Source: Chloroflexota bacterium (GTDB taxonomy: Bacteria > Chloroflexota > Anaerolineae > Promineifilales > Promineifilaceae). Taken from it: a stretch of DNA of 64,000 nucleotides. How positions within the stretch are numbered: the first letter of the stretch is position 1; each line of letters opens with the position of its first letter. Shown here one piece after another: positions 54,806 through 62,664 of the stretch. The stretch covers positions 1-64,000 of the forward strand of contig JAHDEN010000006.1 of the NCBI GenBank assembly GCA_020628815.1, in the 5' to 3' direction. The notes beneath the pieces are model-generated. The model saw only the letters and a program-made list of their open reading frames with translations. It ran no database searches and was not told where the DNA came from. The position numbers and the translations under genes are program-made.

Positions 54806-56194
54806 ATGAGAAAAAGGATTTATCAAGTTGTTCAAGTTTTGACTTTAGGGCTCATCATCTTTCTCGTAGCCTGTAGAAATCAAGACTTAGCACCGGCCGA
54901 TTTAACAATAGTACCTCCCAGCGGAGAAAGCACAACGGATGCTGTACAAGTACCCGTTCCATTGCCTACGGCCCGGCCGATGAGCACCAAGCTCGAATTT
55001 ATGGCTGATGGCTTTTTCTCCCCATTGGGGATGGCGGCTCCAAACGATGGAACCGGCCGGCTATTTGTTTATGATCAAGCTGGCTACATTTGGGTGCTGC
55101 AACCCGGTGATGACCAACAATTTGAACGTTTGCCCGAACCGTTGCTTGATCTGCGTGAGAAGATGGTCCCCCTCGTAGACGGATACGATGAACGCGGTTT
55201 TTTGGGGCTTGCCCTGCATCCCGATTTTACGGAGAACGGCCGGCTCTTTGTCTACTATTCCGCCCCGCTTGATCTTGATGACGAAGGATTCGACCACGCC
55301 AGCCATCTGTCGGAATTTTTTATTCCAGCAGGTAAAAATAAGGCGGACCCATCAACTGAACAAGTTATCATGCAGATCAATCAGCCGACCCCTGCACACA
55401 ATGGGGGTGACTTGGCCTTTGGTCCAGACGAATACCTCTACATCGCGTTAGGTGATGGTGGTCCGGGGCATGACCCAGGCAACCGGGCGCAAGACTTGAA
55501 TCAGCTGTTTGGCAAGATATTGCGCATCGATATTGATTCCGCTTCTGATCAAGTTTATGGGATTCCGGCTGATAATCCTTTTGCTAACAGTGGTGGATTG
55601 CCCGAAATTTATGCATATGGCTTCCGCAACCCGTTCCGGATTTCATTTGATGCGGCCGGTTCCAATCAGCTTTTTGTCGGGGATGTGGGGCATGACAATT
55701 GGGAAGAAGTTAATCTTGTTGTACCTGGTGGTAATTATGGCTGGAGTGTTCGAGAGGGCACCGGCTGCTTTTCACCCCCAACTGCCCGCAATCCCATCAC
55801 AAATTGCGCAGACCGTGGCGAGGATGGAAACCGATTGCAACAACCCTTTGCTGCGTACGATCACGTAGCAGGCGCGGCCATCATTGGTGGGTATGTCTAT
55901 CGCGGGGACCTGATAGACAATTTGGAGGGTTCGTATATCTTCGCAGATTGGGGCTGGCAATCGGGCAAGCTGTTCGCCACATCGATTCCAATATCTGAAT
56001 ACACCCCCGAGTTTCCCAACTATTGGCCGATTCAAGAACTCAAATTAGACGAAAATGGAGAACAGCTAGAAGGGAGGCATGTTTTAGGTTTTGGGCAAGA
56101 TACGGAGAAAGAACTGTTTCTTTTTACCTCAAAATCCCTTTCCCCCCTCAAAAATCGTGGGGAGATGTTTAAACTGATGCCTTCAGAGAGGTGA
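54806..56194 (+). CDS. PQQ-dependent aldose sugar dehydrogenase-like lipoprotein
   Basis: A 462-residue exported lipoprotein (lipobox VAC, Cys23) with a six-bladed propeller of the soluble glucose dehydrogenase/aldose sugar dehydrogenase family. Visible blocks are DERGFLGLALHPDF, the PQQ/Ca-binding NGGDLAFGPDEYLYIALGDGG and FRNPFRISFDAAG. It oxidises sugars at the cell surface and feeds electrons to quinone or cytochrome; PQQ synthesis genes are not in the window. It converges with the AtuA-like gene. Confidence 0.88.
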   Translation: MRKRIYQVVQVLTLGLIIFLVACRNQDLAPADLTIVPPSGESTTDAVQVPVPLPTARPMSTKLEFMADGFFSPLGMAAPNDGTGRLFVYDQAGYIWVLQPGDDQQFERLPEPLLDLREKMVPLVDGYDERGFLGLALHPDFTENGRLFVYYSAPLDLDDEGFDHASHLSEFFIPAGKNKADPSTEQVIMQINQPTPAHNGGDLAFGPDEYLYIALGDGGPGHDPGNRAQDLNQLFGKILRIDIDSASDQVYGIPADNPFANSGGLPEIYAYGFRNPFRISFDAAGSNQLFVGDVGHDNWEEVNLVVPGGNYGWSVREGTGCFSPPTARNPITNCADRGEDGNRLQQPFAAYDHVAGAAIIGGYVYRGDLIDNLEGSYIFADWGWQSGKLFATSIPISEYTPEFPNYWPIQELKLDENGEQLEGRHVLGFGQDTEKELFLFTSKSLSPLKNRGEMFKLMPSER

Positions 56195-56212
56195 GCCAGT
56201 CGCTAGCTAAAT

Positions 56213-56830
56213 TCAATCCTGCAACAATGAAACCGGTACAGAGATCGGCATTTCAAGCAGGATCTGAGCCATCCCTTTGCCCAGTGGATCAAATCGCAAT
56301 GACGATGTGCCACCCCCGTCCAGAGCCTCGGTCATCACAAAGTTGAATGCATTTAGACCTGGTAGCTCGTAACGAGTGACTTCACCTTCAACCAAATGAG
56401 CCAAATATGCCTTGACTCGTTCGGCCGTCAATTCTTGCCGCAGCACCGGCACAAGTTCGGCCGTGCGCGCCACAATCCCCACATTGCAAATATCCCCTTT
56501 GTCACCACTGCGACCGTAGGCGATGTCTAAAAGCGTCAACTCGTGAACCCCATCTATTGCCCATTGGTTGCTTTGCTTACTCACGGAACTGCGTTCCGTC
56601 AAGCCCAACGAAGTTGGGCCACTGTCTATTGCCCATTGCCCATTTGGGGCAGACGGGAGTTCGCTATCAACTAACTCGCTTTCGAATGGCGTATCATCTA
56701 CCAAAACGGTCACAAACTCTCTAGGAACCAGCATGGAGTGCACCCGAATCAACGGCATCGGCCGAGGCAGCCCGGACCCGCCCCCAATCAAGCTTTGCGC
56801 CATACTCAAAGCGCTCGATCTCTCGGGCAA
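56213..56830 (-). CDS. AtuA-like protein, C-terminal fragment after a frameshift
   Basis: The 205-codon frame holds the C-terminal part of the AtuA/DUF1446 protein whose N-terminal part is in the next frame. Its likely real contribution starts near 56785 with the SGLPRPMPLIRVHS block, which continues the sequence interrupted upstream. Inside it, between 56553 and 56638, lies a palindromic insertion with 14-bp direct repeats that adds 24 codons without breaking the frame. The final domain (ELTLLDIAYGRSGDKGD) is typical of the family's C-terminal AtuA-like domain. Confidence 0.65.
   Translation of the reverse strand: MPERSSALSMAQSLIGGGSGLPRPMPLIRVHSMLVPREFVTVLVDDTPFESELVDSELPSAPNGQWAIDSGPTSLGLTERSSVSKQSNQWAIDGVHELTLLDIAYGRSGDKGDICNVGIVARTAELVPVLRQELTAERVKAYLAHLVEGEVTRYELPGLNAFNFVMTEALDGGGTSSLRFDPLGKGMAQILLEMPISVPVSLLQD
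56553..56638. repeat. In-gene palindromic insertion with 14-bp direct repeats
   Basis: TCTATTGCCCATTG occurs at 56553-56566 and again at 56625-56638, 72 bp apart. The interior holds two hairpins: ACGGAAC-TGC-GTTCCGT (56583-56599) and GCCCAAC-GAA-GTTGGGC (56603-56619). The net addition is 24 codons in frame inside the AtuA-like gene. Confidence 0.7.
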
Positions 56831-58031
56831 AAAAGCCCAACGCCTCCTTTTTATCGTGATGGGCTGACAGCTTCATCACTACCTCACGTGAATGCTTTGC
56901 ATTCGCGTGAGGCCCAAACTGATGCTCCGCCCCGATAATCTCTATCGAGGTTTTTCTGAAATCGTCCCATCCCAGCAAAGGAAAAACCCGCTGCATGCGA
57001 GCGATTAGCGATTCAGCCACACGCTGCGCCTTTTGCGCCGCATCCCGGCCGGTGATCATCAGCAAAAATGTGAGCCTGTACCCATCTATTTCAAGTGTGC
57101 AGGCTTTATACTTTTCAGGCGGCGCGTATCCTTTAGCTCCCTCAACCTTGACTCGATTTTCGCCAATTTCGGTTAGCCGCACATCGGCAAAATCGCAGGT
57201 CACATCTGGCAGCATGTATTCACGCGGATTGCCGATTTCATACAGAATTTGCTCTGTCACGCTGGCGGTATTGACCAGCCCGTCGGTCCCGGCCGCTTTT
57301 GTGAGCACAAACGACCCATCCGCTTCACATTCCGCAATCGGATAGCCGATATTGACCCAGCTTTCAACGTCTTTCCAGTCAGTCATTAACCCACCGGTTG
57401 ACTGCGGTCCACATTCTAAAAGATGGCCGACAAGCGACCCTTGGGCAAGTTTATCAAGTTCATCAGGCTGCCAGCCAAACTCATGAATCAGCGGCCCCAG
57501 CATCAGAGCGCTATCAACCACCCGGCCGGTGATCACTACATCTGCTCCGTCACTTAACGCCTTGGCGATTGGGAATGCGCCCAAATAGGCGTTCATCGCC
57601 AAAACTCGTTCCGGCAGAGGGGTGTCGTGGGCCATTTCGCGCACGTCGGCCGCTCTCAAGTCTTCGAGCTTGGGCATCAGGTTATCACCCTCAACCACAC
57701 TCACCTTCAGCTCGATTCCCTGTTCTTCGGCGATGGCTCTAAGCGCGTTGGCGGCCGCCTGTGGATTTATACCGCCCGCATTGGTCACCACTCGTATCCC
57801 CTGCTTGCGAATCGCTTTTAAGTTCCGCTTCAAAATCGGATTGATGAAATCATAAGCATATCCCATCTCAGGGTTTTTCATTTTCGCACGGGTGAGGATC
57901 GCCATGGTGACCTCGGCCAATGCTTCATACACGATGTAGTCGAGGTTCCCATCCATTAAAAGTTGAGCAGTTGCGAGAGACGAGTCTCCCCATGCTCCAG
58001 CTGCACCTGCGATTCGAATTGTTTTGTTCAT
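56721..58031 (-). CDS. AtuA-like (DUF1446) protein, N-terminal fragment, frameshifted
   Basis: This is the N-terminal part of an acyclic-terpene-utilisation AtuA-family protein. The start is MNKTIRIAGAAGAWGDSS at 58031. The family's characteristic NAGGINP, EGDNLM and VITGRVVDSAL blocks are in order. The reading frame is lost at a C5/G5 run (56781-56785): removing one base would join GAKLDWG to the downstream GGSGLPRPM. Either the gene is broken or the assembly has a homopolymer error. AtuA belongs to citronellol/geraniol degradation, and its neighbours (carboxylase alpha, SDR, carboxyltransferase) resemble that pathway. Confidence 0.75.
   Translation of the reverse strand: MNKTIRIAGAAGAWGDSSLATAQLLMDGNLDYIVYEALAEVTMAILTRAKMKNPEMGYAYDFINPILKRNLKAIRKQGIRVVTNAGGINPQAAANALRAIAEEQGIELKVSVVEGDNLMPKLEDLRAADVREMAHDTPLPERVLAMNAYLGAFPIAKALSDGADVVITGRVVDSALMLGPLIHEFGWQPDELDKLAQGSLVGHLLECGPQSTGGLMTDWKDVESWVNIGYPIAECEADGSFVLTKAAGTDGLVNTASVTEQILYEIGNPREYMLPDVTCDFADVRLTEIGENRVKVEGAKGYAPPEKYKACTLEIDGYRLTFLLMITGRDAAQKAQRVAESLIARMQRVFPLLGWDDFRKTSIEIIGAEHQFGPHANAKHSREVVMKLSAHHDKKEALGFFAREIERFEYGAKLDWGRVRAASADAVDSGALHAGS
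56882..56912. repeat. 14-bp hairpin inside the AtuA-like coding sequence
   Basis: CCTCACGTGAATGC pairs with GCATTCGCGTGAGG across a TTT loop, with one T-G wobble. It codes for part of the HANAKHSRE segment. Such a long perfect stem is unusual in coding DNA. Confidence 0.6.
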
Positions 58032-58135
58032 AAACAGTTTCAACCTCTTCCCTACAGAAGAATTAATTTAAGTAAGATATCGCCAGTAGATTCCCTCTAA
58101 TTTTTACTGATACAAAAAACAGGAAGGAAATAGTT

Positions 58136-58627
58136 TTGACGACCGAGAAAACTAATAAAAGTAGCCAGATTAATGTTGGAGATACCGCTCCTGATTTCAC
58201 ACTTGAAGATTCTGAAGGGAATTTTCATTCATTATCTTCCCTAGCCAATCAACGAGCCGTTGTCTTGGTGTTTTATCGAGGCGATTGGTGCCCATATTGC
58301 CAAATCCAACTGCATAAATTGGGTGCTCATGAAGATTCATTTTTGCAGAACGGTGCGCAAGTTTTGGCCATATCACCACAAAAGCATGAACTAAACCAAG
58401 CTTTTGCTGAGAAGCGAAACGTTCCGTTTCCAATTCTTTGGGACAAGGAGCAATCTGTAATCAATAAATGGGGGCTGTGTCATGAACTTGATGAACATCA
58501 AGAACACATTCCTCATCCTACTACTTACATTATCGGGGCTGGAAATAAAGTTTTATGGCGGAAGTTAGGAGCCAACGCCGCTGACCGGCCGGAGCCTGAT
58601 GAAATTCTGGCTGCTTTGCCAGCTTAA
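58136..58627 (+). CDS. Peroxiredoxin (AhpC/TSA, BCP-like)
   Basis: A 163-residue thiol peroxidase. The peroxidatic Cys52 and a second Cys55 are in DWCPYC, with the family motif FYRGDWCPYC, and the preceding VGDTAPDFTLEDSEG is typical. It reduces peroxides with thioredoxin. The TTG start at 58136 is supported by AGGAAGG 8-9 bp upstream. It stands between the AtuA-like and NMO-like genes, on the opposite strand from both. Confidence 0.9.
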   Translation: MTTEKTNKSSQINVGDTAPDFTLEDSEGNFHSLSSLANQRAVVLVFYRGDWCPYCQIQLHKLGAHEDSFLQNGAQVLAISPQKHELNQAFAEKRNVPFPILWDKEQSVINKWGLCHELDEHQEHIPHPTTYIIGAGNKVLWRKLGANAADRPEPDEILAALPA

Positions 58628-59727
58628 ATAATCCCCTTTTCCAAAATTTCTATCGCGTGATTGGCCAGTGCATGTACCACGTCTCCGGCCGGGCGGATTT
58701 CGTTGATCATGCCGACACCTTGTCCCGCCACACCCGGATTCACATCGACGCGACCCTGAGCATCGGCCGCCCGCATAATCGGATCGGTCATCGCCAACTG
58801 TTGGTGCATGGGCAACGGCTCTAGTCCCGAATTAGCCGCCTCGCTAACCCACAAGCCATCGATCACACGAGCCCGTTTGCCGGTAAAATGTTTAGATAAA
58901 GCCGTCCCCGTCTCTTTGGTGCGGATCAGCATCTCTTTTTGACCTTTGCTCAAACGGGCTTCGTCGGTGGCTAAAAAGGCACTGCCGCACCAGACACCCT
59001 GAGCCCCAAGCGCCATCGCTGCAACAACCTGCCGGCCGTCCATGATCGAGCCTGCACCCAAAACGGGGATTTTGCCCTGAACCACGTCAACCACCTGTGG
59101 AATCAGCGCCATCGTGCCGACAATGGCGTTATGACCGCCGCCGTCGTGCCCTTGAGCCACCACAAAATCAACCCCGCTGGCCAGTGACTTTTCAGCATGG
59201 CGTACCGCCCCTACAACTACACCAACTTTCATGTCTAGATCCAGCTCTTTAGCCCGATCAATCAAATAACCTGGATCACCAATCCCAGCGACATAAACCG
59301 GAACTTTCATCTCTAAGATCATCTCTAGCTGTTCTTTGATAAAAACCGGGTCAAAGATGGGGATGTCAACTTCAGGCAAGTCGCCCAGATCGTATTTGTC
59401 GGCAAATTGCTCCACAAACTCTTGATGTTCCTGTGGCAACTTCACATCTAACTTGATGGGGTTATTCAGATTCCCCTGCGTGACGCTGAACGGAATAAGC
59501 GTGTCGATTCCAAATGGTTTGTCTGTCATTTCACGGACCTGCAAGATCCATTGACGCAGTTCTTCTGGTTCAACAAAAGCGCCGCCTAAAACACCTAGCC
59601 CGCCCGCCTCAGATACGGCCGCAGCCAACTCCGGCCCAGCGGGTGAAACCATGCCACCCATCCCGGCCGAAAAAATGGGGTATTCAATCCCGAACATGTC
59701 ACAAATTGGAGTGTGGAGCTTTTTCAT
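58624..59727 (-). CDS. NMO/2-nitropropane dioxygenase-family flavoprotein
   Basis: A 367-residue FMN TIM-barrel protein. It has IEYPIFSAGMGGMVSPAGPELA at the N-terminus, FVVAQGHDGGGHNAIVG (flavin phosphate and catalytic-type His), and LGAGSIMDGRQV. Such proteins oxidise nitronates, but some relatives are enoyl reductases or act on acyl-CoA substrates; its place in an acyl-CoA catabolic block makes the latter worth testing. It is the second NMO-type gene in the window (compare 18795). Confidence 0.82.
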   Translation of the reverse strand: MKKLHTPICDMFGIEYPIFSAGMGGMVSPAGPELAAAVSEAGGLGVLGGAFVEPEELRQWILQVREMTDKPFGIDTLIPFSVTQGNLNNPIKLDVKLPQEHQEFVEQFADKYDLGDLPEVDIPIFDPVFIKEQLEMILEMKVPVYVAGIGDPGYLIDRAKELDLDMKVGVVVGAVRHAEKSLASGVDFVVAQGHDGGGHNAIVGTMALIPQVVDVVQGKIPVLGAGSIMDGRQVVAAMALGAQGVWCGSAFLATDEARLSKGQKEMLIRTKETGTALSKHFTGKRARVIDGLWVSEAANSGLEPLPMHQQLAMTDPIMRAADAQGRVDVNPGVAGQGVGMINEIRPAGDVVHALANHAIEILEKGII

Positions 59728-59738
59728 TAGTTTTTCGG

Positions 59739-59803
59739 TTGGTCAGTTTGTCAGTGCGCTTCGCTTTCAGTCTTCTGAAATACTGAGAAACTGAACCACT
59801 GAC
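59739..59803. repeat. GTCAGT-type inverted repeat between operon genes
   Basis: GGTCAGTTTGTCAGT on the left faces ACTGACTAACTGA on the right, with CTTCTGAAATACTGAGAA in the middle. It fills the gap between the carboxylase and NMO-like genes. Confidence 0.45.
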
Positions 59804-61737
59804 TAACTGATAACGATCATCAATTCCTTCGGCTGCATTTGTTGCCCTTCGGAAATCAAAATTTCTTCAACAGCCCCGTCAAATGGGGCGGGGATGGGGT
59901 GTTCCATTTTCATCGCTTCAAGGATCAGTAATGTGTCCCCTTTTGCAACGCTGTCGCCGACAGCCACGTTTAGCCGCATCACCGCCCCCGGCATCGGGGC
60001 GATAATTCGGCCGCTGCTGGCCCCATCGCCGCTTTCAGGCGGTGCCAGTAGAGAGTCGCTAAACAGCTGGGTATTCCGGCCGATTTGCAGCCATAAATCC
60101 CCATCTTGTTCAAACGCATACATCGCACTGGTTCTCAACCCATCCTGCTCAAAGGTGACTGAATGGGGTAATTGCTCAAGAATCTCGAGCGCAAGCCCAT
60201 CTTCCCCGACTTGAACGTCGTAGACGTTTTTGAACAAGCTGCTGACCGATACCAGCTCATCCCCAAACCGAACCGTGGTCGGCCGGGTACCCAAATTGCT
60301 GAGTAATACACCGGTTGCTTGCGGCTGTTGGCGGCTGTACAAAACGGCCGCTAAGGCTTTCATTTGGTCGGATGGCGGTTCAGCTTGTGTTGAACTGGGC
60401 CAATGTTCAGCGATAAAGCTCGTGGTGGCTTCGCCGGCCGCAAATACCGGGTGATCATTCGTTTCGATCAAGAACTCACGATTGGTCTGTAAGCCGAAGA
60501 CGGCCGTTTGTTTGAGTGCTCGGCTGAGTCTGCGTTGCGCTACTTCTCGCGTTGGGCCGTGGGCGATAATTTTAGCGATCATCGCATCGTAAAACGGGGT
60601 AATTTCCATCCCAGATTTTAGGCCATGATCAACCCGAATCCCTTCACCGCTGGGCGGTTGCCAGTGCAAAACCGGCCCAATGCTGGGCAAAAATTGATTG
60701 ATTGGGTCTTCCGCATACAGGCGGACTTCAATCGCATGGCCGTTCAGCTCGATTTCGTCTTGTGTCAGCGGCAGTGGCTTCCCTTCAGCTACAGCGATTT
60801 GCCACGCAACCAAATCTTGGCCCGTAATCATCTCGGTGACAGGGTGTTCAACCTGCAAACGGGTGTTCATCTCGATAAAGAAAAATTCACCCGATTGGTC
60901 AAGCAAAAACTCAACCGTACCGGCCCCCACATAATTGACAGCTTCGGCCGCTTCAACGGCCGCCGTGCCAAGCTTTTGGCGCAAATCTCCGTTTACAGCA
61001 GGGCTAGGAGCTTCTTCAAATACTTTTTGGTGTCGGCGTTGAATCGAACAGTCCCGCTCGCCCAGATGGATGATATTGCCATGGGAGTCACCAAAAACCT
61101 GCACTTCAATATGGCGTGGGTTGACTATCGCTTTTTCTAGCAACAATTCGGCCGAGCCAAACGCATTTTCTGATTCTGACTTGGCACTTTCAACTGCAGA
61201 TGCCAAGTCGCTAGGATTTTGCACCAAGCGCATTCCACGGCCGCCTCCGCCAGAAGCTGCTTTGACCATGACCGGGTAGCCGATCTCGGCCGCCGCCTTA
61301 GCAAAGTTTTCGGCCGACTGATCATCCCCGCTGTAACCCGGCACCGTAGGGACGTTGCTGTTAGCAATCGCACCTTTCGCAGCCGCTTTATTCCCCATGA
61401 TTCTCATTGATTCCGGATTTGGCCCAATCCACGTGATGTCTGATTTGATGACCAGTTCGGCAAAATCGGCGTTTTCGCTCAAAAAGCCGTAGCCAGGATG
61501 AATCGCGTCAGCCCCAGATCGCACGGCCGCATCCAACACCCGTTCCATGTTCAGATAAGATTCCCCAATGTCAGCCGGACCAAGCCGTACGGCCACATCT
61601 GCCAGAGAGACATGAGGCGCGTTTGAATCAGCGTCTGAAAACACAGCCACCGTTTCATATCCCAATTTCTGGGCCGTTTTGATAATCCGAACGGCGATTT
61701 CGCCACGGTTTGCTACTAATATTTTTGAAATGCTCAT
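59803..61737 (-). CDS. Acyl-CoA carboxylase alpha subunit (biotin carboxylase + BCCP)
   Basis: A 644-residue biotin carboxylase fused to a biotin carrier domain, as in methylcrotonyl-, geranyl- and propionyl-CoA carboxylases. It starts with ILVANRGEIAVRI. The ATP-grasp motif GGGGRGMRLV, the QRRHQKVFEEAPSP block and EMNTRLQVEHPVTE are intact. The C-terminal domain ends in EAMKMEHP with the biotinyl Lys. It works with the beta subunit at the right edge of the window. The ATG at 61737 is preferred to 61767. Confidence 0.93.
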   Translation of the reverse strand: MSISKILVANRGEIAVRIIKTAQKLGYETVAVFSDADSNAPHVSLADVAVRLGPADIGESYLNMERVLDAAVRSGADAIHPGYGFLSENADFAELVIKSDITWIGPNPESMRIMGNKAAAKGAIANSNVPTVPGYSGDDQSAENFAKAAAEIGYPVMVKAASGGGGRGMRLVQNPSDLASAVESAKSESENAFGSAELLLEKAIVNPRHIEVQVFGDSHGNIIHLGERDCSIQRRHQKVFEEAPSPAVNGDLRQKLGTAAVEAAEAVNYVGAGTVEFLLDQSGEFFFIEMNTRLQVEHPVTEMITGQDLVAWQIAVAEGKPLPLTQDEIELNGHAIEVRLYAEDPINQFLPSIGPVLHWQPPSGEGIRVDHGLKSGMEITPFYDAMIAKIIAHGPTREVAQRRLSRALKQTAVFGLQTNREFLIETNDHPVFAAGEATTSFIAEHWPSSTQAEPPSDQMKALAAVLYSRQQPQATGVLLSNLGTRPTTVRFGDELVSVSSLFKNVYDVQVGEDGLALEILEQLPHSVTFEQDGLRTSAMYAFEQDGDLWLQIGRNTQLFSDSLLAPPESGDGASSGRIIAPMPGAVMRLNVAVGDSVAKGDTLLILEAMKMEHPIPAPFDGAVEEILISEGQQMQPKELMIVIS

Positions 61738-61791
61738 AGTTTCATTGAAGTGGAAATAGTTCGTCAATCAAAAATCGTAAATCGTCAATTG

Positions 61792-62592
61792 TCATTCTTT
61801 CTCCCACCGCTCAGATACTTCATCCTGCACCAAGCGGCGCTGAATCCCGGCCGGAATCCAGTTGCGTAGCGCATAGATCAGGCGCATTTTGCGGCCGGAG
61901 ACAACGAACGTTTTCTTTGCTTCAAACGCTCTCCACACATCATCAGCGACCTCTTCGGCCGTGGTCGCCGCCAATCCTTCAAACGTTTTAACATAGTCCA
62001 TCTCGGCCGCCTGTTTGAACGGCGTGTTGCTAATGGCGGCCGGTAAAACCGCCATTACCCGCACGCTTTTTTCTTGCATGATCATCTCTTCTTGCAAACA
62101 CTGGCTAAAGTGGGCCACAAACGCTTTGGTCGATGCGTAAACAGAAAATTTAGGGACGTGGGTGACGGCCGAATTTGAAGCGATATTGATAATCGTCCCG
62201 TCGTCACGTGGCACCATCACCTGCAAGAACAGTTTGGTTAACTTGTAAACATTCAAAATGTTTAGATTAATCATCGTCAGCTCTTTTTCCATTTCTGTGC
62301 GATGGAAATAGCCGAACACCCCAATCCCAGCATTGTTGATTAGCACATCGACAACCCGATTCTGGTCTTCGACCCAATCAAACACCTTTTGCGCCCCATC
62401 TTCTTGCGCCAAGTCAACGGTGAGCGTTTCGATTTTGACATCTTTGTACAGCGATTCTAGCTCCGCTTTTTTGGAAGCAAGCTCATCTGCCAACAGGGAG
62501 GCCCACATGATGCGATAGCCGTCGGCCGCAAATTTTTTCGAGATTTCGAACCCGATCCCGCTGGAACCGCCCGTGATTAAAACTGTTTTCAT
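61792..62592 (-). CDS. Short-chain dehydrogenase/reductase
   Basis: A 266-residue SDR. The cofactor motif is TGGSSGIGFE, the NNAGIGVFG block follows, and the catalytic Ser-Tyr-Lys appears as ASNSA...YASTKAFV. Its place between two carboxylase subunits recalls the SDR genes of the atu and liu clusters in Pseudomonas. The substrate is unknown: probably a hydroxyacyl-CoA or alcohol. It ends 54 bp before the alpha subunit's start. Confidence 0.88.
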   Translation of the reverse strand: MKTVLITGGSSGIGFEISKKFAADGYRIMWASLLADELASKKAELESLYKDVKIETLTVDLAQEDGAQKVFDWVEDQNRVVDVLINNAGIGVFGYFHRTEMEKELTMINLNILNVYKLTKLFLQVMVPRDDGTIINIASNSAVTHVPKFSVYASTKAFVAHFSQCLQEEMIMQEKSVRVMAVLPAAISNTPFKQAAEMDYVKTFEGLAATTAEEVADDVWRAFEAKKTFVVSGRKMRLIYALRNWIPAGIQRRLVQDEVSERWEKE

Positions 62593-62599
62593 AATTCTG

Positions 62600-62652
62600 T
62601 TGGGCAGGCATCCCTGCCTGCCATAAATTAAACAGGCAAGGATGCCTGTTCA
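62600..62652. repeat. GCAGGCATCC hairpins between SDR and beta subunit genes
   Basis: GGGCAGGCATCCCTGCCTGCC is followed by AACAGGCAAGGATGCCTGTT, two related palindromes in about 50 bp. The function is unknown. Confidence 0.5.
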
Positions 62653-62664
62653 ACGGAAAATATT

